Shown here piece after piece: positions 48,823 to 58,795 of a stretch of DNA of 64,000 nucleotides; the first letter of the stretch is position 1; the number at the start of each line of letters is the position of its first letter. The notes under the pieces were generated by a model. The model was not told the origin of the DNA. It made no database searches and saw only the letters and a program-made list of their open reading frames with translations. The position numbers and the translations under genes are program-made. Source of the DNA: Neobacillus cucumis (GTDB lineage: Bacteria > Bacillota > Bacilli > Bacillales > Cytobacillaceae); assembly GCF_002860255.1 (NCBI RefSeq), contig NZ_PGVE01000035.1, forward strand, positions 168,621 to 232,620, in the 5' to 3' direction.

Positions 48823-49872
48823 ATGAGTCAGCAAAAAGGATTTCACGTCGCAGTAGTAGGAGCAACAGGAGCAGTTGGACAGCAAATGATCCAAACATTA
48901 TTGAAAGAAAACTTTCCAATTAGCAAACTTACCCTACTATCATCAGCACGCTCGGCTGGTAAAGTAGTTGAAGTAAATGGTCAAGAAATAACTATTCAAG
49001 AAGCAAAACCTGAAAGCTTTGAAGGAGTCGACATCGCTTTATTTAGTGCAGGCGGAAATGTATCTAAAGAGCTTGCTCCAGAGGCCGTTAAACGCGGTGC
49101 TATCGTCGTGGACAACACTAGTGCATTTAGAATGGATGCCGATAAGCCATTAGTTGTACCTGAAGTTAATGAAGCAGATTTGCATGAGCACAATGGTATC
49201 ATTGCTAACCCGAACTGCTCTACCATTCAAATGGTAGTTGCACTAGAGCCAATCCGTAAAAAATTCGGCTTGAAGAAAGTTATTGTTTCTACTTATCAAG
49301 CAGTTTCTGGTGCAGGTGCTATTGCTGTGGAGGAATTAATGGAGCAAACAAAATCCATTTTAGCCGGAGAGACAGTTGAACCAAAAATCTTACCGGTAAA
49401 AGCTGACAAAAATCATTATCAAATTGCATTTAATGCAATTCCACAAATTGATAAATTTCAAGATAACGGGTATACATTTGAAGAAATGAAAATGATTAAT
49501 GAAACGAAGAAAATCATGCATCTTCCGGATTTACAGGTTTCAGCAACTTGTGTAAGACTACCTGTGGCTGTTGGTCACTCAGAATCTGTTTACTTTGAAG
49601 TGGAAACTGATGGAGTGAGTGCAGAGGAAATCAAAGCATTATTAAAGGATGCTCCAGGAGTGGTCTTACAAGATGATCCAGCTAACCAAGTTTATCCTAT
49701 GCCTGCAAATTGTGTAGGAAAAAATGATGTTTTTGTAGGACGTATTAGAAAAGATATTGATGAAGACCGCGGCTTCCATATGTGGGTTGTTTCAGATAAC
49801 TTACTTAAAGGAGCTGCCTGGAATTCAGTACAAATCGCTGAAAAGTTAGTAGAATTAGGTCTAGTTAAATAA
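48823..49872 (+). CDS. asd: Aspartate-semialdehyde dehydrogenase
   Basis: A 349-residue NADP enzyme making aspartate semialdehyde, the branch point to lysine/diaminopimelate, threonine and methionine. [18 protein letters not shown] binds NADP; the catalytic cysteine lies in [11 protein letters not shown] (about residue 131), and [10 protein letters not shown] is conserved. AAGGGGAACTAGAAG precedes the start. It is followed by dapG and dapA, the usual asd-dapG-dapA operon. Confidence 0.98.
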   Translation: MSQQKGFHVAVVGATGAVGQQMIQTLLKENFPISKLTLLSSARSAGKVVEVNGQEITIQEAKPESFEGVDIALFSAGGNVSKELAPEAVKRGAIVVDNTSAFRMDADKPLVVPEVNEADLHEHNGIIANPNCSTIQMVVALEPIRKKFGLKKVIVSTYQAVSGAGAIAVEELMEQTKSILAGETVEPKILPVKADKNHYQIAFNAIPQIDKFQDNGYTFEEMKMINETKKIMHLPDLQVSATCVRLPVAVGHSESVYFEVETDGVSAEEIKALLKDAPGVVLQDDPANQVYPMPANCVGKNDVFVGRIRKDIDEDRGFHMWVVSDNLLKGAAWNSVQIAEKLVELGLVK

Positions 49873-49903
49873 GCTACATCATAAAGGCAGGGTTTGGTGT
49901 TAA

Positions 49904-51139
49904 ATGAAAATTATTGTTCAAAAATTTGGCGGAACATCTGTTAAAGATGAAGAAAGCAGAAAGCATGCTCAACGTCATATTGAAAAAGCATTAAGTGAAG
50001 GCTACAAAGTAGTTGTCGTCGTTTCAGCAATGGGTAGAAAAGGAGACCCATATGCAACAGATACACTACTATCATTAATTGGCGGCAATCTTAGCAAAAT
50101 TTCAAAGCGGGAACATGATCTTCTTCTATCTTGTGGAGAGGTTATCTCGAGCATTGTCTTTACAAATATGCTATTAGAGAGCGGAATTAATGCCACAGCC
50201 TTAACAGGAGCACAAGCAGGCTTCCGTACCAATAATGACCATACAAACGCTAAAATTAATGAAATGAAATGCGAAAGAATTCTAAGGGAATTAGAGACGA
50301 GTGATGTTGTCGTTGTAGCAGGATTCCAAGGTGCGGCCAAAAATGGGGATGTTACTACCATTGGACGTGGAGGCAGCGACACATCTGCTTCAGCATTAGG
50401 TGCGGCCTTGAACGCTGAATGGATTGATATCTTTACTGACGTAGAAGGCATTATGACAGCCGACCCGCGGATTGCAGAAAATGCCCGGCCTCTTTCTGTT
50501 GTAACCTATACAGAAGTATGTAACTTAGCTTATCAAGGGGCAAAGGTGATTCATCCTAGAGCGGTTGAAATTGCCATGCAGGCAAAAGTGCCGATTAGAA
50601 TTCGTTCCACCTATTCTGATTCACTTGGGACACTGGTCACTTCTATAAATAAAGAAAATCGGGGAAGCGACATTAAAGAACGGACAGTAACAGGGATTGC
50701 ACATGTATCAAATGTAACACAAATAAAGGTCTTTGCTAAAAAGGATCAATATAACCTGCAGGCAGAAGTGTTTAAAGCAATGGCAAATGAAAAAATCAGC
50801 GTTGACTTTATCAATATTTCTCCAAACGGTGTGGTTTACACAGTTACAGATGAAATGACCGATCGTGCATTAAAGGTTTTAGAAGAATTAGGTCATGAAC
50901 CTGTGGTAGAGCGCCATTGTGCGAAAGTCTCAGTTGTTGGTGCAGGAATCGCCGGTGTACCAGGAATAACCTTTAAAATTGTCACAGCGTTATCAAATCA
51001 TGGAATTCGTATTTTACAATCAGCAGACAGCCATACAACTATTTGGGTACTGGTTAAACAGGAAGACTTAGTCAAATCCGTAAATTCCTTGCACGATGCC
51101 TTTCAATTAGAAGAAGAAACAGTGGAGTATAATCTCTAA
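49904..51139 (+). CDS. dapG: Aspartokinase I (DapG, diaminopimelate-type)
   Basis: A 411-residue aspartate kinase that starts the aspartate pathway. The kinase domain opens with VQKFGGTSVKDEESR and has TTIGRGGSDTSASALGAAL; two C-terminal ACT domains (about residues 270-405) provide allosteric control. Neighbours asd and dapA and synteny favour the DapG isozyme, feedback-inhibited by meso-diaminopimelate in B. subtilis, over LysC. No lysine riboswitch is seen upstream. The ribosome site is GGCAGGGTTTGG, rather weak. Confidence 0.95.
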   Translation: MKIIVQKFGGTSVKDEESRKHAQRHIEKALSEGYKVVVVVSAMGRKGDPYATDTLLSLIGGNLSKISKREHDLLLSCGEVISSIVFTNMLLESGINATALTGAQAGFRTNNDHTNAKINEMKCERILRELETSDVVVVAGFQGAAKNGDVTTIGRGGSDTSASALGAALNAEWIDIFTDVEGIMTADPRIAENARPLSVVTYTEVCNLAYQGAKVIHPRAVEIAMQAKVPIRIRSTYSDSLGTLVTSINKENRGSDIKERTVTGIAHVSNVTQIKVFAKKDQYNLQAEVFKAMANEKISVDFINISPNGVVYTVTDEMTDRALKVLEELGHEPVVERHCAKVSVVGAGIAGVPGITFKIVTALSNHGIRILQSADSHTTIWVLVKQEDLVKSVNSLHDAFQLEEETVEYNL

Positions 51140-51226
51140 GAATGCGAATCCGAGAAAAACAAAGTTTTGAAATGGAATGATGCGATACAACGGATAGGTT
51201 CCGTTTGTATTGAAAGGAGTACAAAA

Positions 51227-52099
51227 ATGGTTCATTTCGGGCGAGTGTCAACAGCGATGGTAACCCCTTTAGATAAAAAAGGGCATATTGACTTTGGAAA
51301 AACCACTCAATTGGTTAATTATTTGATTGAAAATGGCACTGATTCCCTTGTAATTGCAGGAACAACCGGAGAATCACCTACGCTTTCCAAAGAAGAAAAG
51401 CTGGCTCTATTTGATCATGTTGTAAAGGCTGTAAAAAAGCGTGTTCCAGTAATTGCTGGTACGGGTAGTAATAATACGTATGCCTCGATTGAATTAACAA
51501 AAAAGGCGGAGCAGCTCGGTGTTGATGCCATTATGGCAGTAGGCCCTTATTATAATAAGCCGAACCAAGAAGGGTTGTACCAGCACTTTAAGGCAATTGC
51601 GGAAGCAACAACACTTCCCATGATGGTTTATAATATTCCGGGGAGGTCATCCGTCAATATCCAGCCTCAAACAGTGGTACGACTCTCAAAAATCCCTAAT
51701 ATTGTGGCTGTAAAAGAAGCAAGCGGCGATTTAAATGCAATGACACACATTATTGCCAATACGCCAGAAGATTTTGCCCTTTACAGTGGAGATGACAGTT
51801 TAACGATCCCGGTTCTATCAATTGGTGGTGCTGGGGTTATTTCCGTAGCATCTCATGTGATAGGAAATGAATTGCAGGAAATGGTAAAAGCATTTTTTGA
51901 TGGGGAAAATGCAAAAGCGGCAAAACTACATCAACATTTGCTTCCACTCATGCAAGGTCTTTTTGCTGCTCCTAGTCCAGCACCTGTTAAAACTGCATTA
52001 CAAATAAAAGGGTTGGATGTCGGTCCCGTTAGACTTCCGCTTGTTGGTTTAACAGAACAAGAAAGGTCTACTCTTACATCTCTACTCAAAAGCCTATAA
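51227..52099 (+). CDS. dapA: 4-hydroxy-tetrahydrodipicolinate synthase
   Basis: A 290-residue TIM-barrel aldolase condensing pyruvate with aspartate semialdehyde. The Schiff-base lysine is Lys163 in VAVKEASGD; GTTGESPTLS and MVYNIPGRS (with the catalytic-triad tyrosine) are intact. ATG 51227 follows GAAAGGAGTAC and matches the B. subtilis length; the open frame from 51167 is not conserved. It feeds both cell-wall diaminopimelate and spore dipicolinate via DpaAB. Confidence 0.98.
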   Translation: MVHFGRVSTAMVTPLDKKGHIDFGKTTQLVNYLIENGTDSLVIAGTTGESPTLSKEEKLALFDHVVKAVKKRVPVIAGTGSNNTYASIELTKKAEQLGVDAIMAVGPYYNKPNQEGLYQHFKAIAEATTLPMMVYNIPGRSSVNIQPQTVVRLSKIPNIVAVKEASGDLNAMTHIIANTPEDFALYSGDDSLTIPVLSIGGAGVISVASHVIGNELQEMVKAFFDGENAKAAKLHQHLLPLMQGLFAAPSPAPVKTALQIKGLDVGPVRLPLVGLTEQERSTLTSLLKSL

Positions 52100-52105
52100 A
52101 TGATC

Positions 52106-52144
52106 AAGAGCTAATCGAATGTTCTGTTCGGTTGGCTCTTTTTT
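52106..52144 (+). terminator. Rho-independent terminator after dapA
   Basis: AAGAGCTAATCGAA / TTCGGTTGGCTCTT with G-U pairs and a seven-base loop, then T5. Confidence 0.85.
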
Positions 52145-52185
52145 ACTTTTTAAGCTGCTATGTTTCCTAAAATAATGATTATTGG

Positions 52186-52215
52186 TTGTAAAGGTTTTCA
52201 GGTATCAAGTATAAT
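52186..52215 (+). promoter_or_regulatory. SigA-type promoter of rnjB
   Basis: TTGTAA (52186-52191), an 18-base spacer and consensus TATAAT (52210-52215). A leader of about 120 bases follows. Confidence 0.55.
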
Positions 52216-52344
52216 AATCATAACTGATCTTGGGTCGGCGATAGAAAAGTGGAGAACCGTATCTTGTTTTGTGTTCAATACCGGTAGCTTCACTTGGCTT
52301 TATATGCAGTATCTATTCATTGTCAGCATAGGAGGAAACGGAAA

Positions 52345-54012
52345 TTGATAAAGAAAAAGAATACTTCCATTAAGTTTATTGCACTTGGTGGTATAGGAGA
52401 AATCGGAAAAAATATGTATCTTGTTGAGGTGGACAAGGACATATTTATTATTGATGCTGGCTTAATGTTCCCCGAGGAAGAAATGCTTGGTATCGATATG
52501 GTTATACCTGATTTAACATACTTACGGGATAATAAGGAACGGGTAAAGGCGATTTTTTTAACACATGGTCATGAAGATCATATTGGTGCTCTTTCTTATG
52601 TGCTTCGTCATGTTGATGCCCCTGTGTATGGTACGAAACTTACCCTTGCTCTTGCTAATGCAAAATTAAAAGAGCAAGAGTTTGATGGCTCAGCTAATTT
52701 TATAGAGGTGAACTCGGACACAATCGTGGAATTAGAAAGCGTACAAGCTAGTTTTTTCAGAACGAATCATAGCATTCCGGACTCAGTTGGGGTTTGTATT
52801 CATACCTCTGAGGGGATTATTGTTTATACTGGAGATTTTAAGTTTGACCAAGGTGCAGCCAAGTTATATAAACCAGAAGTTGGGAAGATGGCTTCTATTG
52901 GAGATCAAGGAGTATTGTGTCTTTTATCTGATAGTACTGAAGCTGAAATCCCTGGTTATTCGACTTCAGAAGCAATCGTTGAACGGGAAATGTCAAATGC
53001 CTTTTATAATGCGCCTGGGCGGATTATTGCCGCTTGTTTTGCATCAGATATAAATCGGATTCAGCATATTTTTAATGCCGCAACTGAGAATGGACGTAAA
53101 GTTGCCGTTGTTGGGAAGAGCCTCGAGCGAATTTTCCATATAGCCCTTGATTTGGGATATTTGGAAGTAGATGAAGATGTAATTATCCCAGTTAGTGAAA
53201 TTAAAAACTACCAGGATCGGGAAATTGTTGTATTAATGACAGGGAGTCAAGGTGAACCGATTGAGGCATTGCAGAAGATGGCCAAGCAATCACATAAACT
53301 GTTAAATATCCAGAAGGGTGATACTGTTTTAATTGCTGCCTCTCCATTAAAAGGTAGTGAGGTCTTCTTATTTAAAACGATTGATATGCTGTTTAGAGCT
53401 GGGGCACATGTGATTTCAGGCAAACGTACGCTTCATGTATCAAGTCACGGGAGCCAAGAAGAATTGAAGTTCATGATTAATCTAATGAAACCGAAGTTCT
53501 TTATCCCTGTACACGGTGAATTTCGAATGTTGAAGGCACATCGGAAAGTAGCATTGGAATGTGGTCTAATGGATCAACAGATTTTAATTCCTGACCGCGG
53601 AGATGTTGTTGAATGGAAAGAAGACAGTTTTGGAATTGCAGGTAAAGTTCCATCGGGTAACGTTTTGATTGATGGGATTGGTGTAGGTGATGTAGGTAAT
53701 ATTGTTTTACGTGACCGTAAGCTATTATCTCAAGACGGCATTCTGATTGTTGTTGTCACATTGACAAAGCAAGAAAAGAAGATTGCCGCTGGACCTGAAA
53801 TTATTTCAAGGGGCTTTGTATATGTACGGGAGTCAGAAAAGTTAATGGATGATTCTACAAAATTAGTACATGACATTGTGGAAAGAAATACAGCAAAAAG
53901 TACGTTTGAATGGGCAAGTTTAAAACAGGAAATAAGAGATGAATTAAATCGATTTTTATATGAAAAAACAAAAAGACGCCCAATGATCCTCCCGATTATC
54001 ATGGAAGTCTAA
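52345..54012 (+). CDS. rnjB: Ribonuclease J2
   Basis: A 555-residue metallo-beta-lactamase/beta-CASP RNase that partners RNase J1 in mRNA and rRNA processing. The metal motif THGHEDH occupies residues 73-79; STEAEIPGYS and GSQGEPIEAL belong to the beta-CASP part and HGEFRMLKAHRKVA to the C-terminal metal motif. TTG 52345 follows AGGAGG by nine bases and gives exactly the B. subtilis YmfA length. Its first histidine motif deviates from J1-type HGHEDHIGG by ending IGAL, as in J2. Confidence 0.96.
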   Translation: MIKKKNTSIKFIALGGIGEIGKNMYLVEVDKDIFIIDAGLMFPEEEMLGIDMVIPDLTYLRDNKERVKAIFLTHGHEDHIGALSYVLRHVDAPVYGTKLTLALANAKLKEQEFDGSANFIEVNSDTIVELESVQASFFRTNHSIPDSVGVCIHTSEGIIVYTGDFKFDQGAAKLYKPEVGKMASIGDQGVLCLLSDSTEAEIPGYSTSEAIVEREMSNAFYNAPGRIIAACFASDINRIQHIFNAATENGRKVAVVGKSLERIFHIALDLGYLEVDEDVIIPVSEIKNYQDREIVVLMTGSQGEPIEALQKMAKQSHKLLNIQKGDTVLIAASPLKGSEVFLFKTIDMLFRAGAHVISGKRTLHVSSHGSQEELKFMINLMKPKFFIPVHGEFRMLKAHRKVALECGLMDQQILIPDRGDVVEWKEDSFGIAGKVPSGNVLIDGIGVGDVGNIVLRDRKLLSQDGILIVVVTLTKQEKKIAAGPEIISRGFVYVRESEKLMDDSTKLVHDIVERNTAKSTFEWASLKQEIRDELNRFLYEKTKRRPMILPIIMEV

Positions 54013-54015
54013 CAC

Positions 54016-54050
54016 AAAAAGGCACTGGTTTAATGAACCGGTGCCTTTTT
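54016..54050 (+). terminator. Rho-independent terminator after rnjB
   Basis: AAAAAGGCACTGGTT / AACCGGTGCCTTTTT with loop TAATG. Confidence 0.9.
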
Positions 54051-54119
54051 ATAATTTGAGCATGAAATTTTATCATAGGTAAATACTAAAAATATAACGT
54101 GCTTGAAGGGAGTAGTAGG

Positions 54120-54872
54120 ATGAATAACGATTACCTCAACAATGATACCGGTAAACAAGAAGGACAAGAGCCTCAAAAAGAGGAAAAAACTTCTCCATTA
54201 ATAGAAAAAATTCAACAGCTGGGACAAACGAATGTTCCTCAGCTTTCAACTGATTCTAGTATTCATTGTTTAACCATAATTGGCCAGATTGAAGGACATA
54301 TGGCTTTGCCTCCTCAAAATAAGACAACCAAATATGAGCATTTACTGCCACAGCTTGTGGCAATTGAACAAAACCCAAAAATCGAAGGGGTCCTCATAAT
54401 TCTGAATACGGTTGGCGGAGATGTCGAAGCAGGATTAGCTATTTCAGAAATGATAGCCTCTATCTCAAAACCAACCGTTTCGATTGTCCTTGGCGGAGGA
54501 CACTCCATCGGCGTGCCAATTGCTGTATCCTGTGATTATTCATTTATTGCCGAAACAGCTACCATGACGATTCATCCTATCCGCCTGACAGGACTGGTGA
54601 TTGGAGTTCCTGCGACCTTTGAATACTTGGATAAGATGCAGGAACGGGTAGTAAATTTCGTAACAAAGCATTCGAAAATTACAGAAGAAAACTTTAAAGA
54701 TCTAATGTTTGCGAAAGGAAACCTGACAAGGGATATCGGTACAAATGTGATTGGTGTGGATGCTGTTAAATCTGGATTAATTGATGAAGTTGGCGGCCTT
54801 GGGCCAGCAATGAAAAAATTAAACGAAATGATTGAACTTCAAAAGAGTAAAAACGAGGGAATGATTCAATGA
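54120..54872 (+). CDS. tepA: ClpP-like protease TepA (YmfB)
   Basis: A 250-residue ClpP/SppA-fold serine protease. A polar, Gln/Glu-rich N terminus (about 1-45) precedes the core with [19 protein letters not shown] and the nucleophile in [17 protein letters not shown]; the histidine follows in TMTIHPIR. In B. subtilis TepA is linked to degradation of signal peptides and spore SASPs. ATG 54120 follows GAAGGGAGTAG. Its stop overlaps ylzJ by four bases. Confidence 0.93.
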   Translation: MNNDYLNNDTGKQEGQEPQKEEKTSPLIEKIQQLGQTNVPQLSTDSSIHCLTIIGQIEGHMALPPQNKTTKYEHLLPQLVAIEQNPKIEGVLIILNTVGGDVEAGLAISEMIASISKPTVSIVLGGGHSIGVPIAVSCDYSFIAETATMTIHPIRLTGLVIGVPATFEYLDKMQERVVNFVTKHSKITEENFKDLMFAKGNLTRDIGTNVIGVDAVKSGLIDEVGGLGPAMKKLNEMIELQKSKNEGMIQ

Positions 54873-55105
54873 TTCTTTATACGATGATGCCAAATGAACT
54901 CATTTTTCCAACCGAAATGGAAGCTGAGAGTAAACAAAAGATGATTACTTATCAGGGGGTTCAAATGCTAGTAGAACCAACAGACTCTGAACATGTTCAA
55001 GTGGTTCGTATTTTAAGCACCGACCCACAGCATTATATGAATGACCAGTTATGTCCAGGAGCAAAAATTTCTTTCGCTAACCTTAGCGGATTATCGGCAT
55101 TGTAA
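54869..55105 (+). CDS. ylzJ: YlzJ-like small protein
   Basis: A 78-residue protein of the YlzJ family, with start [14 protein letters not shown] and a mostly beta pattern; no known domain or function. It is translationally coupled to tepA (ATGA), as in B. subtilis, suggesting a shared role. A terminator follows. Confidence 0.9.
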   Translation: MILYTMMPNELIFPTEMEAESKQKMITYQGVQMLVEPTDSEHVQVVRILSTDPQHYMNDQLCPGAKISFANLSGLSAL

Positions 55106-55135
55106 TAGTAGAATATGGTATAATTATAAAAGGAG

Positions 55136-55169
55136 AAAAAGAGCAGCCAGCATTGGGCTGCTCATTTTT
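55136..55169 (+). terminator. Rho-independent terminator after ylzJ
   Basis: AAAAAGAGCAGCC / GGGCTGCTCATTTTT with a short loop. Confidence 0.85.
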
Positions 55170-55242
55170 ATACATAAATGGAGACTTAGTTTTAAGAGTT
55201 TGGTTAAATTTAGGGGACTAAAATATAGTACAAGGTGATTAG

Positions 55243-57606
55243 ATGGCCAAAAAAAAGAGAAGACAACCAAAAAAGAGAGACAATCATTTAAAAAAAACCG
55301 TTCAATATGAATTAACTGCTTTAGCTATTTTAGCTTTAGCCATCATTTCGATTGCTAAGTTAGGAGCAGTTGGAAAAGCCACCGTTCTATTCTTTCGTTT
55401 TTGGATGGGAGAATGGTATATGCTTGGCCTTTTAGGCCTAGTTATATTGAGTGTTTATTTAATGTGGAAACGCAGTATTCCTTTTATTTTTCATATAAAG
55501 TTAGTTGGCACCTATTTTATTGTAGCAGCCATCCTTTTATTAAGTCATGTCACACTTTTTCATTTACTGACAAACGATGGAAAATTTAAAGACCCAAGTG
55601 TTATTAGTAATACATGGGAGTTATTTATGATGGAACTTAGAGGGGAGACCAGCACCACTGACCTGGGCGGAGGAATCCTCGGAGCCATTTTATTTGCTGT
55701 ATTTCACTATCTATTTGCAGAGACAGGTACAAAAATTATTGCATTTATTTTTATTATTATAGGAATTATCTTACTCACTGGTAAATCTTTTGGTGATTTT
55801 ATTGGTAAAATCATCATTACTTTGATTGATTTTTCAAAAGGACAATGGGAAGCATTTAAGTTAGATATGTCTGAATGGAAACAAAAACAAACAGACCGCC
55901 GGAATGAGCGTATTGCCGAGAAGCAAAAAGAAAAAGAAAACCGTCGAAGTCGAAGTGAACCGGCCCCTGTGATCAACAACCAGGTTCAGGAACAGGAAGA
56001 AACCATTATTCCTGAGCCAATTATCTCTAGTTTTGCGGACCGGGCTTATGGAGAAGAGCCCGTTAGTCCTCAGCCTGAACCAGAAGAAGCCAAAGGGAAA
56101 CAGCAAAAGAGTAAAACAGAAGACGAGGATGATGACAATACTCCGCCAATTTCGTTTACTGAAGCCGCAGTGGAAAATGTGTCTTACGAATTACCACCGC
56201 TCCGGTTATTAAAAGCACCAAGGAAAACAGATCAAAGTGGTGAATATGAATTAATTCACGCCAATGCCGCTAAACTTGAACGTACATTCCAATCCTTTGG
56301 TGTAAAAGCCCGTGTTACCCAAGTTCATTTAGGACCAGCTGTGACAAAATACGAGGTTCATCCAGATGTGGGCGTTAAAGTTAGTAAAATTGTCAGCTTG
56401 AGTGATGACATAGCCTTGGCACTTGCTGCTAAAGGGATTCGGATTGAAGCTCCTATTCCTGGGAAATCCGCGATAGGAATTGAGGTGCCAAATTCGGAGG
56501 TAGCAATGGTTTCTTTAAGAGAGGTACTAGAAACTACCCAAAATGATAAGCCTGATGCAAAACTATTAATAGGACTTGGCAGGGATATAACAGGGGAAGC
56601 GGTACTTGCCGAATTAAATAAAATGCCCCATTTGCTTGTTGCAGGAGCTACTGGAAGCGGAAAGAGTGTTTGTATTAATGGAATTATCACAAGCCTTTTG
56701 ATGAGAGCAAAGCCGCATGAAGTTAAATTAATGATGATTGACCCTAAAATGGTAGAATTAAATGTCTATAACGGCATTCCGCATTTACTTGCACCAGTAG
56801 TTACAGATGCAAAAAAAGCATCGCAGGCATTGAAAAAAGTAGTGAGCGAGATGGAAAGACGGTACGAATTGTTTTCCCATACTGGTACACGTAATATTGA
56901 AGGATACAATGATTATGTCAGAAAACATAATCTCGAGGAAAATGATAAGCAGCCATTGTTACCGTTTATTGTCGTCATTGTTGATGAGTTGGCTGATTTA
57001 ATGATGGTTGCATCTTCAGACGTGGAAGATTCCATTACACGATTAGCTCAAATGGCCCGTGCAGCCGGTATTCACTTAATTATCGCCACACAACGCCCAT
57101 CCGTAGATGTCATTACGGGAGTTATTAAAGCGAATATTCCATCACGAATTGCTTTTGCCGTTTCAAGCGCAACCGATTCTAGGACCATCCTTGATATGGG
57201 CGGTGCAGAAAAACTGCTCGGAAGAGGGGATATGTTATTCCTGCCTGTTGGTGCTTCAAAACCTGTTCGGGTGCAAGGGGCATTTCTTTCAGACCAAGAG
57301 GTAGAGGATACAGTGGAATTTGTCATTTCTCAACAAAAGGCACAATACCAAGAAGAAATGATACCAGATGATATTCCAGAGGTTACTGGCGCCGTTGATG
57401 ATGATTTGTATGACGAGGCAGTAGAGTTAATTATTGAAATGCAAACGGCTTCTGTGTCGATGCTTCAACGGAGGTTTAGAATTGGCTATACAAGGGCTGC
57501 CCGCCTTATCGATGAAATGGAGGCTCGAGGTGTGGTGGGTCCATATGAAGGAAGTAAACCTCGATCCGTATTGCAGGCAAAACCAAAAGAGGAGCAGAGT
57601 TCATAA
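55243..57606 (+). CDS. spoIIIE: DNA translocase SpoIIIE (FtsK family)
   Basis: A 787-residue septal DNA pump that moves the chromosome into the forespore. Four N-terminal membrane segments (about residues 25-180) are followed by a charged linker rich in Gln/Glu/Pro (to about 300) and the RecA-like motor. Walker A is [14 protein letters not shown] and Walker B reads [12 protein letters not shown]. The C-terminal winged-helix gamma domain ([23 protein letters not shown]) reads SRS/KOPS-type sequences. Start GTGATTAG-ATG has only a weak Shine-Dalgarno (AAGGTGAT). Confidence 0.97.
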   Translation: MAKKKRRQPKKRDNHLKKTVQYELTALAILALAIISIAKLGAVGKATVLFFRFWMGEWYMLGLLGLVILSVYLMWKRSIPFIFHIKLVGTYFIVAAILLLSHVTLFHLLTNDGKFKDPSVISNTWELFMMELRGETSTTDLGGGILGAILFAVFHYLFAETGTKIIAFIFIIIGIILLTGKSFGDFIGKIIITLIDFSKGQWEAFKLDMSEWKQKQTDRRNERIAEKQKEKENRRSRSEPAPVINNQVQEQEETIIPEPIISSFADRAYGEEPVSPQPEPEEAKGKQQKSKTEDEDDDNTPPISFTEAAVENVSYELPPLRLLKAPRKTDQSGEYELIHANAAKLERTFQSFGVKARVTQVHLGPAVTKYEVHPDVGVKVSKIVSLSDDIALALAAKGIRIEAPIPGKSAIGIEVPNSEVAMVSLREVLETTQNDKPDAKLLIGLGRDITGEAVLAELNKMPHLLVAGATGSGKSVCINGIITSLLMRAKPHEVKLMMIDPKMVELNVYNGIPHLLAPVVTDAKKASQALKKVVSEMERRYELFSHTGTRNIEGYNDYVRKHNLEENDKQPLLPFIVVIVDELADLMMVASSDVEDSITRLAQMARAAGIHLIIATQRPSVDVITGVIKANIPSRIAFAVSSATDSRTILDMGGAEKLLGRGDMLFLPVGASKPVRVQGAFLSDQEVEDTVEFVISQQKAQYQEEMIPDDIPEVTGAVDDDLYDEAVELIIEMQTASVSMLQRRFRIGYTRAARLIDEMEARGVVGPYEGSKPRSVLQAKPKEEQSS

Positions 57607-57665
57607 ACCTCTAAACTCACAGGGACATAAAGACCCAAACTTAAAGAGAGACATCTTAAAACACT

Positions 57666-57692
57666 AAAAAAGAGCCGCTTGGCTCTTTTTTT
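57666..57692 (+). terminator. Rho-independent terminator after spoIIIE
   Basis: AAAAAAGAGCC gctt GGCTCTTTTTT. Confidence 0.9.
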
Positions 57693-57925
57693 TAGACTAT
57701 TTTTAAGAAAAATTGATACTATAGTAGTAGGTGGAAATGATTATAATTAATCATACTTTTTTCATTTTTCAGCGTTTTTCGACATAACTTAAGTCGATTT
57801 TTGGGTATATTGTAAGCGGCATCCTAAATGTCAGCATATTTATCTCCTTTTTTCGACTAATTTTTATATTCCTATTTATTTATCCAAGAAAAAATGTTAA
57901 TATAAATCCGATTAGTAGGAATGAT

Positions 57926-57939
57926 ATCAGATGTCTGAT
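57926..57939 (+). promoter_or_regulatory. Palindromic candidate operator for the adjacent GntR regulator
   Basis: ATCAGATGTCTGAT is a perfect inverted repeat (six-base arms, two-base centre) about 30 bases before the regulator's ATG and just after a TATAAA-like -10 (57901-57906 region). Position suggests autoregulation. Confidence 0.4.
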
Positions 57940-57968
57940 GTCTTAGGAAAAAGGCTGGAGGAAGCAGC

Positions 57969-58694
57969 ATGTCAATAAAGTCAGATAACCGGCACTTATA
58001 TTTACAAGTAATCGATCGGTTGAAGCAGGATATTGAAAATGGGGTATATAAAGAAAAAGAAAAGCTGCCATCAGAATTCGATCTTGCTAAACAACTGGGG
58101 GTAAGCAGAGCGACTCTTAGGGAAGCACTTCGTATTCTTGAAGAGGAAAACGTTATTATCAGGCGCCATGGTGTTGGTACCTTTGTTAACGCAAGACCTA
58201 TGTTTACTTCTGGGATTGAACATCTAAATAGTGTCACTGACATGATTAAACAAGCTGGAATGAAACCAGGAACTATTTTTTTAAGTTCATCAACCCAAGG
58301 ACCTACCGAAGAGGATGTTCGACGTTTCTCATGTTCTACTAGTGAGGAGATTTTCGTGATGGAGAGAGTTAGAACCGCAAACGGAGAACCTGTTGTTTAT
58401 TGTATTGATAAGGTTCCTGAAAGCATTTTGCCTGAGACATTTTCCCATGAGGAAGAATCCATTTTTCAAATTCTAGAAGAAGAGGCAAATCGCAAAATTA
58501 CATACGCTGTGGCTCATATTGAGCCAATAGGCTATCATGAAAAAATTTCCCCAATTTTAGAATGTGAACCTGAAACTGCTCTGTTAGTTTTGAAACAGAT
58601 GCACTTTGATGAAATGGATGAGCCTGTCTTGTTTTCGGTAAACTACTTCAAAGCGGATAAATTTAGTTTTCATGTATTAAGAAAAAGATTTTAA
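57969..58694 (+). CDS. ymfC: GntR/HutC-family transcription regulator (YmfC-like)
   Basis: A 241-residue regulator: N-terminal winged helix ([27 protein letters not shown], about residues 35-60) and a C-terminal UTRA effector domain (about 95-235), so HutC subfamily. It sits after spoIIIE, as ymfC does in B. subtilis, and 101 bases before a nucleoside transporter operon it could control. The ligand is unknown. CTGGAGGAAGC precedes ATG 57969. Confidence 0.9.
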   Translation: MSIKSDNRHLYLQVIDRLKQDIENGVYKEKEKLPSEFDLAKQLGVSRATLREALRILEEENVIIRRHGVGTFVNARPMFTSGIEHLNSVTDMIKQAGMKPGTIFLSSSTQGPTEEDVRRFSCSTSEEIFVMERVRTANGEPVVYCIDKVPESILPETFSHEEESIFQILEEEANRKITYAVAHIEPIGYHEKISPILECEPETALLVLKQMHFDEMDEPVLFSVNYFKADKFSFHVLRKRF

Positions 58695-58711
58695 TATTTT
58701 TTTTAATACAT

Positions 58712-58731
58712 GTAAACGTAAACACGTAAAC
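58712..58731 (+). repeat. Three GTAAAC repeats upstream of bmpA
   Basis: GTAAAC occurs at 58712-58717, 58718-58723 and 58726-58731 in direct orientation, between the GntR gene and bmpA. Possibly protein-binding sites. Confidence 0.4.
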
Positions 58732-58743
58732 TTTCAAAACATT
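58729..58743 (+). promoter_or_regulatory. CodY-box-like site upstream of bmpA
   Basis: AACTTTCAAAACATT matches the CodY box AATTTTCWGAAAATT at 12 of 15 positions. The B. subtilis nupNOPQ operon is a CodY target, so control by the CodY encoded at 20490 is plausible. Confidence 0.4.
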
Positions 58744-58795
58744 TCTACCTAATCAAACAGAAATAAAAACAAACATTCTTAGGGGGTACAATACC

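Larger units (their letters stand above)
57607..57968 (+). other. 362-base gap between spoIIIE and the GntR gene
   Basis: It holds the spoIIIE terminator (57666-57692), an 18-base palindrome ATGATTATAATTAATCAT (57737-57754), a TCGAC/GTCGA stem followed by T5 (57779-57802), and the ATCAGATGTCTGAT palindrome (57926-57939). No gene is supported. Confidence 0.6.

Noticed and set aside
50002..50451. 149-codon minus-strand frame inside dapG
   Set aside because: Antisense shadow of a conserved kinase domain, with no independent support.
57737..57754. Palindrome ATGATTATAATTAATCAT as a Fur/PerR-type box
   Set aside because: Spacing does not fit the 7-1-7 arrangement and no iron or peroxide gene is adjacent; AT-rich palindromes of this kind are common.
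58735..58760. TTTCTACC before bmpA, reminiscent of the purine riboswitch core
   Set aside because: The flanking P1, P2 and P3 stems and the rest of the conserved core cannot be built around it, so it is a chance match.
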